A DNA stretch of 54,161 nt from an uncultured Ruminococcus sp. (GTDB lineage: Bacteria; Bacillota; Clostridia; Lachnospirales; Lachnospiraceae). Position 1 is the first letter of the stretch, and the number at the start of each line of letters is the position of its first letter. The notes below the pieces were generated by a model. That model was not told the DNA's origin. It worked only from the letters and a program-made list of their open reading frames with translations, and ran no database searches. A program made the translations under genes and the position numbers. The stretch is from positions 1 to 54,161 of the forward strand of contig USFD01000009.1 of NCBI GenBank assembly GCA_900553885.1, in the 5' to 3' direction. This document shows, piece by piece, positions 1 to 10,400 of the stretch.

Positions 1-42
1 TTTGTCTTCTGGTTTCCTTTCCTGCTTCCGGAGATTTCCTTC

Positions 43-65
43 GACAAATCCGAATTTGTTTTTTC
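43..65 (+). terminator. weak possible terminator of an upstream plus-strand gene
   Basis: A short AT-rich stem (ACAAAT pairing with ATTTGT around CCGA) is followed by six T residues. The stem is only about 6-7 bp, so this is a weak call. Apart from it I see nothing in bases 1-240. Confidence 0.25.
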
Positions 66-259
66 GTCTGCCCTGTGTTACTATATGCTTAAAGCATTTA
101 CATTTCCAGCGATTCAATTCACCGCGGCATCTGCCGTTTCAGATTTTCATATTCTGATCTGTTTATCAAAGAAATCTCAATGCTTTCTACCCATATCACA
201 GCGCAGCGAGGTTTCACAGACAGCCTCCTGCACATTACAACAAAAAAGGAGGATTCAGA

Positions 260-1147
260 ATGGAACACAAGCCAAACCGTCTCTACAAATCACGTCTTTT
301 TGTGATGATCTTCGAAGACCGAAGGAACCTGTTGGAACTGTACAATGCAGTCAGTGGAAAAAACTACAAGGATCCAGAGCTTCTGGAAATTAACACCCTG
401 GAAAACGCGATTTATATGTCAATGAAAAATGATCTTTCATTCCTCATTGACGCCCGTCTTTCTCTGTATGAGCACCAGTCTACATACAGTCCGAATCTGC
501 CGCTGCGTTTTCTGCTCTATCTGGCAGATCTGCTCTCGGGTATGACCCGGGACAAAAACCTGTACGGAAGTAAAAAGATTATCATTCCTCCGCCTCAGTT
601 TATTATTTTCTATAACGGAGAGGGCAGGCAGCCTGACCGGAAATTTTTAAACCTGTCAGATCTGTACGGGGCCGCAGAAAAAGAGCACGGGCTGGAATTA
701 AAAGTGCTGATGCTGAATATTAATATCGGACACAATCCCGAATTAATGAAAGCAAGCCATACTCTGTGGGAATATGCAGAGTACACTGGACAGGTCAGAA
801 AATATGCCAGAGAATTTCCTATTGCCGAGGCTGTGGAGCAGGCGATCACGGAATGTATCCAGGAGGGAATCCTGAAGAATTTTCTGGAAAAGAATCGAAC
901 GGAGGCGAAAAATGTGAGTATATATGAATACGATCAGGAAAAGCATCTCCGGCAGGAGAGAGAAGACGCATGGGAAGACGGACGGAAAGACGGACTTGCT
1001 GAAGGGGAACGGATCGGGAGAGATGAAAACCGGAAAGAACTTATACAGAAAAAACTTCAGAAAGGGAAAACCATCTCAGAAATAGCCGATGCGCTGGAGG
1101 AGAGCGAAGCAGAAATCCGGCGTCTCATAGAAGAAATGAACAAATGA
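260..1147 (+). CDS. Rpn-family PD-(D/E)XK nuclease (transposase_31-like)
   Basis: The 295-residue protein resembles the recombination-promoting Rpn nucleases, often annotated as PD-(D/E)XK nuclease family transposases. The visible nuclease signature is D58 or D64 in a NDLSFLID segment followed by E71-H-Q73, the usual D...ExQ metal-binding arrangement. The C-terminal 80 residues form the charged, helical tail typical of this family, with an ARxDG/EG-rich stretch and a final segment (KGKTISEIADALEESEAEI) that looks like a small helix-turn-helix. The start has a strong site, AAAAAAGGAGGATTCAG, before ATG. The gene stands alone and is convergent with the large surface enzyme downstream. Terminal inverted repeats were not seen, so it is probably a resident nuclease and not a mobile unit. 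Rpn proteins are linked to RecA-independent recombination and, in some cases, phage defence; which applies here is unknown. Confidence 0.85.
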   Translation: MEHKPNRLYKSRLFVMIFEDRRNLLELYNAVSGKNYKDPELLEINTLENAIYMSMKNDLSFLIDARLSLYEHQSTYSPNLPLRFLLYLADLLSGMTRDKNLYGSKKIIIPPPQFIIFYNGEGRQPDRKFLNLSDLYGAAEKEHGLELKVLMLNINIGHNPELMKASHTLWEYAEYTGQVRKYAREFPIAEAVEQAITECIQEGILKNFLEKNRTEAKNVSIYEYDQEKHLRQEREDAWEDGRKDGLAEGERIGRDENRKELIQKKLQKGKTISEIADALEESEAEIRRLIEEMNK

Positions 1148-1168
1148 CAGTGCTTTAGCCTGTAAAAC

Positions 1169-1224
1169 AAACCCTGAAAACCGCAAGGAGTTCTTATGAA
1201 GTCCAATGTTGGTTTTCAGGGTTT
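1169..1224. terminator. bidirectional terminator between convergent genes
   Basis: A perfect 14-bp inverted repeat (AAACCCTGAAAACC at 1169-1182 and its complement at 1211-1224) lies between the ends of the Rpn gene and the minus-strand surface enzyme. T-rich sequence flanks it on both sides. It can serve both convergent transcripts. Confidence 0.7.
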
Positions 1225-1236
1225 TCTATTCAAAAA

Positions 1237-4200
1237 TTATTTTTCACTGCGTCTCTTTCGGATTAATATAGTACCAGATGCTGCACCTGCCAGAATCAGC
1301 GCTGCGAGATAAGGCGTCAGAGTCAGGCTGTCGCCGGTCTGTACCGAGTTCTGTTTCTCCGGATCTGCTGTGCCTGTTCCATCTTCCCGCGTTTCATCTG
1401 ACGGCAAAAATGGATCTGTGGGAGCGCCGGGATCACTCGGTCCGACCGGATCGCTTGGGCCGCTCGGGTTGCCCGGATTGCTTGGATCGCTCGGGTTGCT
1501 CGGATCACTCGGACCTGTGGGATCATCCTTTTCTTCTACTTTCAATGTAAAAGAGGTTTTCGTATCGCCATAAGATACTGTAACGATCTTTTCTCCCGCC
1601 GTCTCAGAATCAAAGCCGCTGATCTCCACATCTGAAGTTACATCCTGTGACGTACCATCCGAGTATATAGCGGTTACCTTCAGGCCGGTCAGATCCAGTT
1701 TCTCTCCGATCTCGTATACTGTTTTATCCGGACCCGTTACCTGCAGCTCTGTCAGCTCGGGTTTCTCCGGCTCTGACGGATCAGATTTTTCCTCTACCGT
1801 AACAGTAAAGTACGTTTCTTTTTCACCATAGGATATTGTAACAATCTTTTCTCCCGCCGTCTCAGAATCAAAGCCGCTGATTTCCACATCTGAAGTTACA
1901 TCCTGTGACGTGCCATCTGAGTATATAGCGGTTACCTTCAGGCCGGTCAGATCCAGTTTCTCTCCGATCTCATATACTGTTTTATCCGGACCCTTTACCT
2001 GCAGCTCTGTCAGCTCGGGTTTCTCCGGTTCTTCTGCTGCTTTTACAATTACCGTAATCTCCACTTCAAAGGTTCCCACGGTTCCTTTCACCGTAAATGT
2101 ACCTGCCTGCGCATAATTTTCTTCCGGAATTGTTTCCCATACAATGGGTTCTGTTCCGTTCGTACCGTCTGCATAGGTAACATTTGCCTTCTCCGGCAGA
2201 ACCGGCGCTGTTCCTGCCGTTGTTTCCACATCCGCCGGATCTGAAACGGTCTGAATCTCACGTACCGGTTCCTCTCCCCTGGAAAGCATAGTGATTTCGG
2301 CCGCCGAGAGAGCTCTGTTGTAAATCCGGAAGTCGTCCATACCTCCCTGGTAATAACTGTCGGCAGTATAGTTTGATTTTCCAAGCAGATTGCTGGTCAT
2401 ATTGGAGATCAGCATGGGGACGAACTGGAAGTTGGAAGCTTCGCCGATTTCTTCGCCGTTCAGATACAGGGAGGCGGTAACACCGTTTATTACAACAGCA
2501 AGATGCTGCCACTTTCCTGTCTGAAGCACAGCGCCGGCATTGATCTGCGTGCTGTCTCCTGTTTCAAAGGCAAGCCTCATATTGTTATTTCCACTGTTTA
2601 CAGTAAGGAACAGATTGGGGTACGGAGGATCCTGCTCTGAACCGAAGTCGAAGATTCTCGCCCAGTTTCCAAGGGAATCCGGTTTTACCCAGGTGGAAAT
2701 CGTCATATTGTGAAGACCATAAATCACATCATCCGGCATCTGCACATACCCGTCTGTACCATTAAAATATGCAGAACTTCCAAGTGCTCCATCATCCTGT
2801 ACAGACATTCCTCCCACAAAGGCAGCGTCATGCCCGTTTCCGGAGATATCTTTAACAACAGTTCCGTCTACTGTATCAAAATCATAATGCACAACCGGTA
2901 CGGACTGCTCTTCCGGTGCCTCCGGATAATCGGACATAATTGCAGAAATCCAGATTGCGTAAGGATAACGTGCCGCACTGTTGTAGTCAGCCGGTCTCTC
3001 TTCACCGACACGGTACCACTGGCCGATATTTGCATAAGGCACAATCGTTACTTCCTGTTCTCCTCTGGAAGTCGTCATTACCACCCGGTATCCTGCCCCC
3101 AGAATGCGCTCATCCTGGAAGTCCACTTTTTCTTCCGTCTGAACCGGCTGATCTGCCTCCGGCTTCAGCACGCTTGTTGCGCTTACAATGGCAATGTCTG
3201 AACCATATGCCTCCTGAGACTCTTCTTCCGACATAAACGCAGCCGCAATGGCATAGACCATGGGCCCCTTTTTCATCGCCCACAGGCCGGCGTTGGAATT
3301 GTCTCCTTCAACCCATGTAAGCTCGGAGGGATATGTAATCTCAATTCTGTCCCCGCTATTCACAGTTACAGCAATATAATTTCCGGCTGCCACTCCGTCA
3401 ACAGTCTTTCCATTCACCTTAACCACCGGATCTTTCACCCAGTCCGGCACACGGATATTGAGACCGGCAGGCGCTGAGGCATCCGTCACGTCCAGAGCAA
3501 TCTCATCTGTCTCCGGATAGTCTGTTGTCTGTTTCAGATGAATGGTATTCCCGTTTTCAAGACTGATATTTACTTCACTTTCAATAAACTGGTTCACATA
3601 TACTTCTGATTCCGATTTGGAATAAATATAATATGGAACATAGGACTGCATCCTCATTCCAGAAGATGAACAGCAGTCCGGACCTGTAAAGAACCGGTCC
3701 GTAGTTCCGTTCAACGGTCTGTGATAGCTGTATCCATCTCCGTCAATGGTAGATGTGGCAAACATATGATTGAAAATAACCTCTTCCACAGTCTGCTGGT
3801 ATGCCGCATCTCCGGTCAGTTCAAAAAGGTTATTGTTCAGAAGCGTCCAGGAATTGGTTGCGCATGTCTCGCCTACATTTCCTGTATTGGGAAGATTGTG
3901 CCCTGCTTCATAATGTTCGCCTACCGATACCGTACCGGTAATGTACTTCTGTCTGAATGAAATGTCTTCCCATGCGCCTACTACCTTGTCCAGGTAAGCA
4001 CGGTCGCCGGTCTCCTGATATTTTTTCAGGAATCCCAGGAAGTTCATCTGGAAGGTATGGGCATGTACATAGTGCTGAATCTCGTCGATTCCCATTTCTC
4101 CGGACGCGACTTTATCCAGGTCTTCATACGGTGTGTCGCCGTATCCGCCGTAGCTGGACGCCCATTTATCAATATTGCTGATGGTCCAGTCTACCCACTC

Positions 4201-6003
4201 GGAATAAACCTGGGATTTTTCCTCCTGCCCGGGCACGTCTTTCACTGCATCGGAAAGTTTCATCATGGGGTCGATCAGTAACGTGCCTTCCCAGCCCTGG
4301 TGTACATCATGTCCTGCTATTGTAACGCCGTTTGTAATTGCCAGAGGCCAGAACTCCGTTTTATGCATAGTAGAAAGCGTCCCGTCCTGATACGGGACAA
4401 ATGTATCCTCGTCACCGATGGTTGCCACGAGATAGTCTGCCAGTTTTACCGCACAGTCCAGCGCCTTATCTGCAAGATCCGGATTGTCTGATCTGTATTT
4501 CTGGTACACATTGATCAGACCGTTTAGCGTAGAATACATCTCATAGGGATCCATGCCTTTTACCGGCTTGCTGTTCCGGATTTCCGCCGTAGCGTTTCCC
4601 AGATATCCCGCAAACTGATTGTAGCCTGTAGCGCCCCTGTTTTCTGTTGTCTGCGTCGCTGCCAGACGGTCAACCACATCTGTAATGGCTTTCTCGATAC
4701 TGCCGTCTTCATCCATCCATCTGGCATTTGCCATAGCTTCCAGCCATTTTCCCGGCTGCTCACCTTCCAGCCAGCTCCATCCCGAATGACTATGGTTCTC
4801 ATATTCTTTCAGATAACCGTCCATCATCTGCCCGTACAGATAGTCCATAGCATAATTATTCACAGCATCTTTCAGCCTTGTTCCTATGGTCCCGCCTACA
4901 TCTATGATCTCATCATAGCTCAGTTTCTGAAGGCCTTCTACAGGCTCATTTTCTTTGACAACGGTAACTTCAAAAACTTTCTCTGCAGATGCCTTGCCAT
5001 AAGTAACTACAGCGGTTAATTTTACTGTTACATCCTCTGACCCCTGGGTAACAGAAGCTGCTCCGTTTTCTCCGATCCGGATCGCATCATTGTCAGATTT
5101 CCACACAATATCAGATCCTCGTTCTCCCTTTACAGGCAAGGTAAAATCTTTGCTGACGCGGGATGCTATGCTGATATTTTCAGCATCTGTATCCGCGAAC
5201 TGCTGCTCCGACATTCCCGCCAGCTGTCCGACCTGTTCCTGGGTAAGTGCCTGATCATAAATCTGGATATCGTCGATTACACAGCCGATGCCTTCACCGT
5301 TGGCGTATCCGGAATTACCGATCATAAGTTCCGCTGCGTCTGTATTCTGCGTAATAGACGCACCGGGAACTGCCGCGGATGCATATCTGTCGCCGTCCAG
5401 ATAAATCACCATTTCCCCGGTTTTACTGTCAAATGTAGACACAACATTGACCCATTCGTCAACCGGAAGAATATCATCCGAATTTCCTTTCTGAACCGCC
5501 AGATTGGATCCGTCTGTCACAAACGCCATAGCTTCGCCGTTTGTCCAGCCCATAAACCATCCTTCTGACATCCAGCAGTTTCCGTCTGTCTGTGTTGTCT
5601 CCTTATTCCAGAGAATACGGCCTTCTGTATTATTTGTTGTACTTTTCCTTTTCAGCCATACAGATACGGTAATATCCTTCGGATTCAGTTTTTCCGTATT
5701 TGCGGTAGAAAGATATCCCCTGCTACCTTCCACATTGTCCAGAAGCACGGCCTTTCCGCCATTTCTTCCTTCCTGGGCCGTCACTATATCATGGACCGCC
5801 ACACTTTCTCCTGTCTCTGCCGTAATTTCATCGGCGACTGTCTCTCCCGCATTCTGAGTGATGCTATCGAATCCAAGAGAAAATACCGGATCCGGCAGAG
5901 CCCCATTCTCGTTCCGCGCCTCGGCCGGAATTACAGCTCCCTGTCCGATTAACACCGCTGTCATACTGGCCGCGAGCAATCTGCGAACTGCACATTTTTT
6001 CAT
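1237..6003 (-). CDS. large secreted GH127-type (DUF1680) surface glycosidase
   Basis: This 1588-residue surface enzyme probably removes beta-L-arabinofuranose from plant glycans. The start is set at 6003, where GGAGG sits 8 nt upstream; an in-frame ATG 48 bases earlier lacks a site. Order of parts: signal peptide (1-30), LamG/concanavalin-like domain (about 30-275), Ig-like segment (285-380), DUF1680 catalytic region (about 385-980), second LamG domain (1034-1243), Big_4-like domain (1245-1325), two nearly identical Big_3-like domains (1330-1500), a Pro/Asp/Ser/Gly linker, VQTGD (1554-1558), a hydrophobic segment and RKRR. Relative to Bifidobacterium HypBA1 the metal and catalytic residues appear kept: E696 (acid/base position, exactly 16 residues before E712), E712-x-C714 and C777-C778. 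The residues after the CC pair are SSSGMR, not PPN as in GH127 or TGTG as in GH146, so it is a divergent branch and substrate may differ. No complete LacI operator lies upstream. Confidence 0.8.
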   Translation of the reverse strand: MKKCAVRRLLAASMTAVLIGQGAVIPAEARNENGALPDPVFSLGFDSITQNAGETVADEITAETGESVAVHDIVTAQEGRNGGKAVLLDNVEGSRGYLSTANTEKLNPKDITVSVWLKRKSTTNNTEGRILWNKETTQTDGNCWMSEGWFMGWTNGEAMAFVTDGSNLAVQKGNSDDILPVDEWVNVVSTFDSKTGEMVIYLDGDRYASAAVPGASITQNTDAAELMIGNSGYANGEGIGCVIDDIQIYDQALTQEQVGQLAGMSEQQFADTDAENISIASRVSKDFTLPVKGERGSDIVWKSDNDAIRIGENGAASVTQGSEDVTVKLTAVVTYGKASAEKVFEVTVVKENEPVEGLQKLSYDEIIDVGGTIGTRLKDAVNNYAMDYLYGQMMDGYLKEYENHSHSGWSWLEGEQPGKWLEAMANARWMDEDGSIEKAITDVVDRLAATQTTENRGATGYNQFAGYLGNATAEIRNSKPVKGMDPYEMYSTLNGLINVYQKYRSDNPDLADKALDCAVKLADYLVATIGDEDTFVPYQDGTLSTMHKTEFWPLAITNGVTIAGHDVHQGWEGTLLIDPMMKLSDAVKDVPGQEEKSQVYSEWVDWTISNIDKWASSYGGYGDTPYEDLDKVASGEMGIDEIQHYVHAHTFQMNFLGFLKKYQETGDRAYLDKVVGAWEDISFRQKYITGTVSVGEHYEAGHNLPNTGNVGETCATNSWTLLNNNLFELTGDAAYQQTVEEVIFNHMFATSTIDGDGYSYHRPLNGTTDRFFTGPDCCSSSGMRMQSYVPYYIYSKSESEVYVNQFIESEVNISLENGNTIHLKQTTDYPETDEIALDVTDASAPAGLNIRVPDWVKDPVVKVNGKTVDGVAAGNYIAVTVNSGDRIEITYPSELTWVEGDNSNAGLWAMKKGPMVYAIAAAFMSEEESQEAYGSDIAIVSATSVLKPEADQPVQTEEKVDFQDERILGAGYRVVMTTSRGEQEVTIVPYANIGQWYRVGEERPADYNSAARYPYAIWISAIMSDYPEAPEEQSVPVVHYDFDTVDGTVVKDISGNGHDAAFVGGMSVQDDGALGSSAYFNGTDGYVQMPDDVIYGLHNMTISTWVKPDSLGNWARIFDFGSEQDPPYPNLFLTVNSGNNNMRLAFETGDSTQINAGAVLQTGKWQHLAVVINGVTASLYLNGEEIGEASNFQFVPMLISNMTSNLLGKSNYTADSYYQGGMDDFRIYNRALSAAEITMLSRGEEPVREIQTVSDPADVETTAGTAPVLPEKANVTYADGTNGTEPIVWETIPEENYAQAGTFTVKGTVGTFEVEITVIVKAAEEPEKPELTELQVKGPDKTVYEIGEKLDLTGLKVTAIYSDGTSQDVTSDVEISGFDSETAGEKIVTISYGEKETYFTVTVEEKSDPSEPEKPELTELQVTGPDKTVYEIGEKLDLTGLKVTAIYSDGTSQDVTSDVEISGFDSETAGEKIVTVSYGDTKTSFTLKVEEKDDPTGPSDPSNPSDPSNPGNPSGPSDPVGPSDPGAPTDPFLPSDETREDGTGTADPEKQNSVQTGDSLTLTPYLAALILAGAASGTILIRKRRSEK
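1564..2030 (-). repeat. 258-bp tandem repeat encoding two Big_3-like domains
   Basis: Two nearly identical copies are offset by exactly 258 bp (86 codons), for example TTCTCCCGCCGTCTCAGAAT at 1591 and again at 1849. They encode successive Ig-like spacer domains that hold the catalytic part away from the cell wall. The near identity at DNA level implies recent duplication or gene conversion. Confidence 0.85.
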
Positions 6004-6386
6004 ACTCTTTAACCTCCATTTCCTTTTTATTACAGTTGCCGTCTTTAACAAGCCTTCTCATATTTTAGCATTACGTACAAAAACCAATCAATCATCCGAG
6101 ATTTATTTATGCATTTTCTATCTATTATACAATACAAATTTTTAAATTTATATTTGTTTTAAAATACAAAATCTATACAACGTTTGTTTTTTATTATTTT
6201 TGTTTGATTTTCTATTGTTTTTCTGATAATTTTACCCCCCCCCTATAAATTTTCCATCTATTTTTACAAACCTTTTTATTTTATGTTGTTTATTTCAGAT
6301 ATATATTTTTCCTAGTTTAAAATTTCTAACTCCAATCATCCCTTTATACATTTTTTCTAGTCATCCTATCCGCCTTACCATTTAAA
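6004..6386. other. AT-rich intergenic region with C9 tract and possible promoter
   Basis: This region upstream of the surface glycosidase is strongly AT-rich and holds no ORF. On the minus strand a TATAAT hexamer (6124-6129) could be a -10 element, but the matching -35 (TATAAA) is poor. A run of nine C (6235-6243) and an imperfect ACGTTT site, TACAACGTTTGT (6176-6187, 8 of 12 matches to TTAAACGTTTAA), lie further upstream. Confidence 0.5.
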
Positions 6387-6415
6387 CGAAAAACAGCCGG
6401 AATTTCTCCCGGCTG
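6387..6415 (-). terminator. terminator of cvfB
   Basis: On the minus strand a CAGCCGG/CCGGCTG stem is followed by TTTTT, 38-65 bases after the cvfB stop codon. Confidence 0.8.
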
Positions 6416-6452
6416 GTAAAACACTGCACGCGGATGTCCCGGCAGTAATCAT

Positions 6453-7280
6453 TTATACTGTAAAAATTTTTCCCTCTGTGTCACCAATTCTGATTTTCCC
6501 TTGTTTCAGCAGTCTTCCTACGCCTCTTTTAAAGGCCGCCTTGCTGATTCCGAACTCCCGGCGGATCTCCTCCGGGTCGGATTTATCGGTAAACGGCAGC
6601 ACGCCGCCGTTTGCCTCGAGTTTCTTCAGAATCATCTGTGCATCTGCATCCATCTGCTCCGGAATTCTTCCCCGGACACTCAGGTCCAGTTTTCCGTCTG
6701 CCTTGACCGCTGTCACCCTTGCTTCAATCTCCTGTCCCGGCTCCAGCCTGCCCGCCGTCTCACTGCGGGGAATCAGAGCGGAGAACTGATTGTCCACGGC
6801 CACAAATGCACCGTACTCGCTGCTAATCTCATAGACGGTTCCTTTTATCATATCATTTCTCTTGTAGGGAGAATCGGTCCGCAGCAGCGGATAAATCCGC
6901 ATAGTCGCGCAGAGCCGCTGGCTTTTATCAATATAGAGACTGACCAGACATCTGTCCCCCTTCGACACCCGGGAAGTCTGCTCCCGGAACGGCAGCAGAA
7001 GATCTTTTTCCAGTCCCCAGTCCAGGAACGCGCCGACACGTCCCACGTCCACAACGTCCAGCACCGCCAGTTTTCCCAGCGTCAGCTTCGGCTCATTTGT
7101 GGTGGCAATCAGACGGTCTGAAGAATCTTTGTAGAGGAAAACCTCCACCGGATCCCCCGGCTCAATGCCTTCCGGCACCTGTTTTTTCGGAAGCAGAACT
7201 CTCTGGGTATCATCTCCCAGATATACTCCGAAATCTACGACCTTGACAACAGTTAATACTTGCTTTTCTCCTAATTTCAT
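6453..7280 (-). CDS. cvfB: CvfB-type S1 RNA-binding protein
   Basis: The 275-residue protein matches the CvfB/YitL family: tandem S1-like OB folds and a C-terminal winged helix. The S1 repeats are visible as V-DFGVYLGDD (near 13), VGRVGAFLDWG (near 80) and SSEYGAFVAVDN (near 155). The C-terminal segment (EEIRREFGISKAAFKRGVGRLLKQGKI) is the winged-helix part. In Staphylococcus the family affects virulence gene expression and binds RNA; a general RNA-binding regulatory role is inferred here. The start at 7280 is chosen because AAGGAG lies 8 nt upstream; the longer frame has a 30-residue extension unlike the family. A terminator follows directly, and the gene appears to be monocistronic. Confidence 0.88.
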   Translation of the reverse strand: MKLGEKQVLTVVKVVDFGVYLGDDTQRVLLPKKQVPEGIEPGDPVEVFLYKDSSDRLIATTNEPKLTLGKLAVLDVVDVGRVGAFLDWGLEKDLLLPFREQTSRVSKGDRCLVSLYIDKSQRLCATMRIYPLLRTDSPYKRNDMIKGTVYEISSEYGAFVAVDNQFSALIPRSETAGRLEPGQEIEARVTAVKADGKLDLSVRGRIPEQMDADAQMILKKLEANGGVLPFTDKSDPEEIRREFGISKAAFKRGVGRLLKQGKIRIGDTEGKIFTV

Positions 7281-7449
7281 ACCTTCGTCTCCTTTTGGGC
7301 AGCGCATCTTCACGCTGTCTCTGCTTCCGCTATCGTATACTATGGCGGCTGTAATGTCAATCAAATCCACAGATTCTCTGCCGGATTCCGTCCCGTTTCA
7401 CCCGGACTGTACGGTCTTTCCTTTCCGGTCCCTGCAGCGCGCCGGCGTC

Positions 7450-10400
7450 TCAGAGTTCAAACAGGCTCATCTGATGGCATATCTCTTCCTTCTTCTTTTC
7501 CACATTTTCCCGCTGAATCAGCCCGTCATCCAGATTACGTACAAAGTCTGAAGGCTCGCCGGATGTAGTCAGAATCAGTTCTTCTTTTGCCCGGGTCATC
7601 CCCACGTAAAACAGTCTGCGCTCTTCTTCCTCATCCGCACTCCTGTCTCCGCTTTCCAGCGGAATACTGCCCCGGTTCACTCCATAGAGAAAAACAGCCG
7701 GGTACTCCAGCCCTTTGGAGGCGTGAAGAGTCATAACCGTAACCGTTTCTGCCGTGTGTCTCCGGCCGGGAGAACGCTTCAGATCTCCCTCCGCGCCAAG
7801 TGCCAGTATGTTCATAAATTCCGGCATACTGCTGTAAAACACCGTCATCTGAAGGAGTTTCTGCATAGGCCCGCTGTTCTCAAGGCCCATCTCCTTCATC
7901 CATTCTTCCACAAATTTCATCGGCTTTTTCTTCTTATACAAAGGACGGAATGTTTCTGCCGCAGCGGATATGATTTCTTCCGTCACAGAATTCCACTCCA
8001 GTTTCCAGACCGCTGCAGCGCTCTCCTGTTCCGCGCCAATATCCCCCGGATCTGCCAGATACCGGAAAAACGCCAGACTGCCCTGTACTGTGTCATCCTG
8101 CAGGAAGTCTTCCCTTCCTGCCCGGACATAGGGAATACTTTCTTTCTGAAGACACCGTTCCACCAGATCCGCCTGGCGGTTGGTGCGGCACAGCACCGCA
8201 ATATCACCGAATCCCCGCAGGGTCCGGTCCCCGTTTTTCCATGCTGCCTGGTGGGCCTCCAGCATCCCGATTCCTCCCGCCATGCGGTTGATTTCTTTTG
8301 CGATAAATATGGCTTCTCCCATAGGACCTGCCGCCTTCACCAGGCGGACCGGCGCTCCATCCGGGCGGTTGGGATGCAGGCTTTCCTCCTTATTCCTGTT
8401 CCAGAGAGCTGCCGCCGCATTTATAATCTGAGGCGAAGACCGATAGTTTTCTTTCAGGCGGATCACTTCCAGATCTGCGTTTTCCTCTGCCAGCCGTTCA
8501 AAACACCGGGGATCTGCACCCCGGAATCCGTAAATGGCCTGATCCGGATCTCCGATAACGAAAAGTTCCCTGCCTCGGCTGCTCCAGATGCGGATCAGAC
8601 GCTGCTGAACCGGGTTAATATCCTGAAACTCGTCAACCAGAAGATAACGGAACCGTTTCTGCCATTTTTCCGGAATCTGTCCCTGCTCAAACCGGTCTGC
8701 AGCGCAGAGAAGCAGATCATCAAAATCGTACAGCTTCTGCTCTTTTTTCCGGTTCTCATAATTTTCAAATGTCTCTTTCCACACAGGATCTGACAGGCCG
8801 GACGTCTCTTTCGTATCTGTCATGCCGGATTTCCAGCGGGAAACTTTCTCCAGGAACATTTTTATGCCGCCGGTCAGCCCGGTTTCCTCTGCCGCAAGAC
8901 CGGCAAGACGTTTCAGCTCGCCCTCTCCTGCCAGGCAGAAGTCCTCTCCCTGATCTTTCAGGAATTCCAGACAGATTCCATGAAATGTACCGATCAGAAC
9001 CGAACGGGCCCCCTGTTTCTTTCCCGCTGCTTTTCCCAGACGCTGTCTCATCTCCTCCGCCGCCTGATTCGTAAATGTTACCGCGGTAATCTCGGAAGGA
9101 CTGACCCGCCGATGCTCGAGAAGGTACTGAATCCGGGACGTCAGCGTCTTTGTTTTTCCCGTCCCCGGCCCGGCCTTTACTGCAATTCTGGCAGAAACAG
9201 AGTCAACGGCATGCTGCTGCTCCGGATTCAGCACTGCACGGGCCGCCGGGTTCGCTTTCTCCGGGCTTTCCGCCGGCCTCCCCTGCGGCATTTCATTCTG
9301 TCCGCTGTTTTCCGCTGCTGCCGCGCCTCTGGTTTTCCCGGTATTTTCTTCTTTCCGGATAGATTCGGTTTCTCCGGCGTTTTTCTTTTTATCTGTTTTC
9401 CTCCCTGCAACGGCCATACCGCCAAGCAGGTCAAAAAAGTCCATCTGCCCTTCCATATTATGGAGTTCATCCTCACAGAACAGCCGGATGATCCCGTACT
9501 CTCCGTCAAATCCCGGAATCCGCTCTACCTCTCCGCTCCGCAGCCGCCGGATTCCTTCGGCGATCCTTCCGCCGGACACCTGCCGGATATCCTCCAGGGG
9601 AAGATTCCGGAGGATCTCAAATTCCGCACCCAGCTGTTCCAGCATTTTTTCATACTCTTTCTGCACTTTTTTCGAAGCAGCCGAACTGCCCACAGAAGCG
9701 CCGATTACCTCCGGAAGAGGGACGAGACTCTCAAATGCCTTTGCGCCTTCCCGGATGTAGCCCTCCTGCCGGTCTGCCAGTTCCTCCACACGATGGGAGA
9801 CTCCGACCGTCAGTTTCCGGCCGCACACCGGACATTTTCCCCCGTACCTCATAGTTTCGGAAGGAGTCAGGCACAGATTGCACTTCCGGTGCCCGTCCAT
9901 ATGATACTTGCCTTCCTCCGGAAAAAACTCTATGGTTCCGTAAAGCCCTTCTCCGGTCTGGACTGCCCGGGCCAGCCCCTCATAAGACATGTCACAGTCC
10001 AGGAGGTTGGCCTCCCTTCCCAGTTTTGCCGGAGAGTGGGCATCGGAATTGGAGATCAGCTGATACCGGTCAAGGGCGGACACCCGCCAGTTCATAGGCG
10101 GATCAGAGGACAGTCCTGTCTCCATGGCATGGATGTACGGTGTCAGATCCTCAAAGCACTCCTCCACTGTATCAAATCCGGAAAACGCGCCGAACAAAGA
10201 AAAATGAGGCGTCCAGATATGAGCCGGCACATAAACGGCAGAGGGGCACAGTTCCAGTACAATCTCAAGCAGATCATGGCAGTCCAGTCCCAGAATCGGG
10301 CGTCCATCGGAATGAATATTGCCGATCTGTTCCAGCCTTGCGGATATCCGCCGGGCGTCTTCCAGCCCGGGAAGCAGAATCAGGCTGTGTACTTTCCTCA

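Noticed and set aside
260..1147. Rpn gene as a transposon
   Set aside because: Family name includes transposase, but no inverted repeats or target duplications are visible.
1278..1573. Long plus-strand ORFs opposite the surface protein C-terminus
   Set aside because: They are shadows of Pro/Gly/Ser repeat coding on the minus strand, with no ribosome-binding site and low-complexity products.
6176..6187. Possible LacI operator upstream of the GH127-type surface gene
   Set aside because: Only 8 of 12 matches in very AT-rich DNA; not strong enough to include the gene in the regulon.
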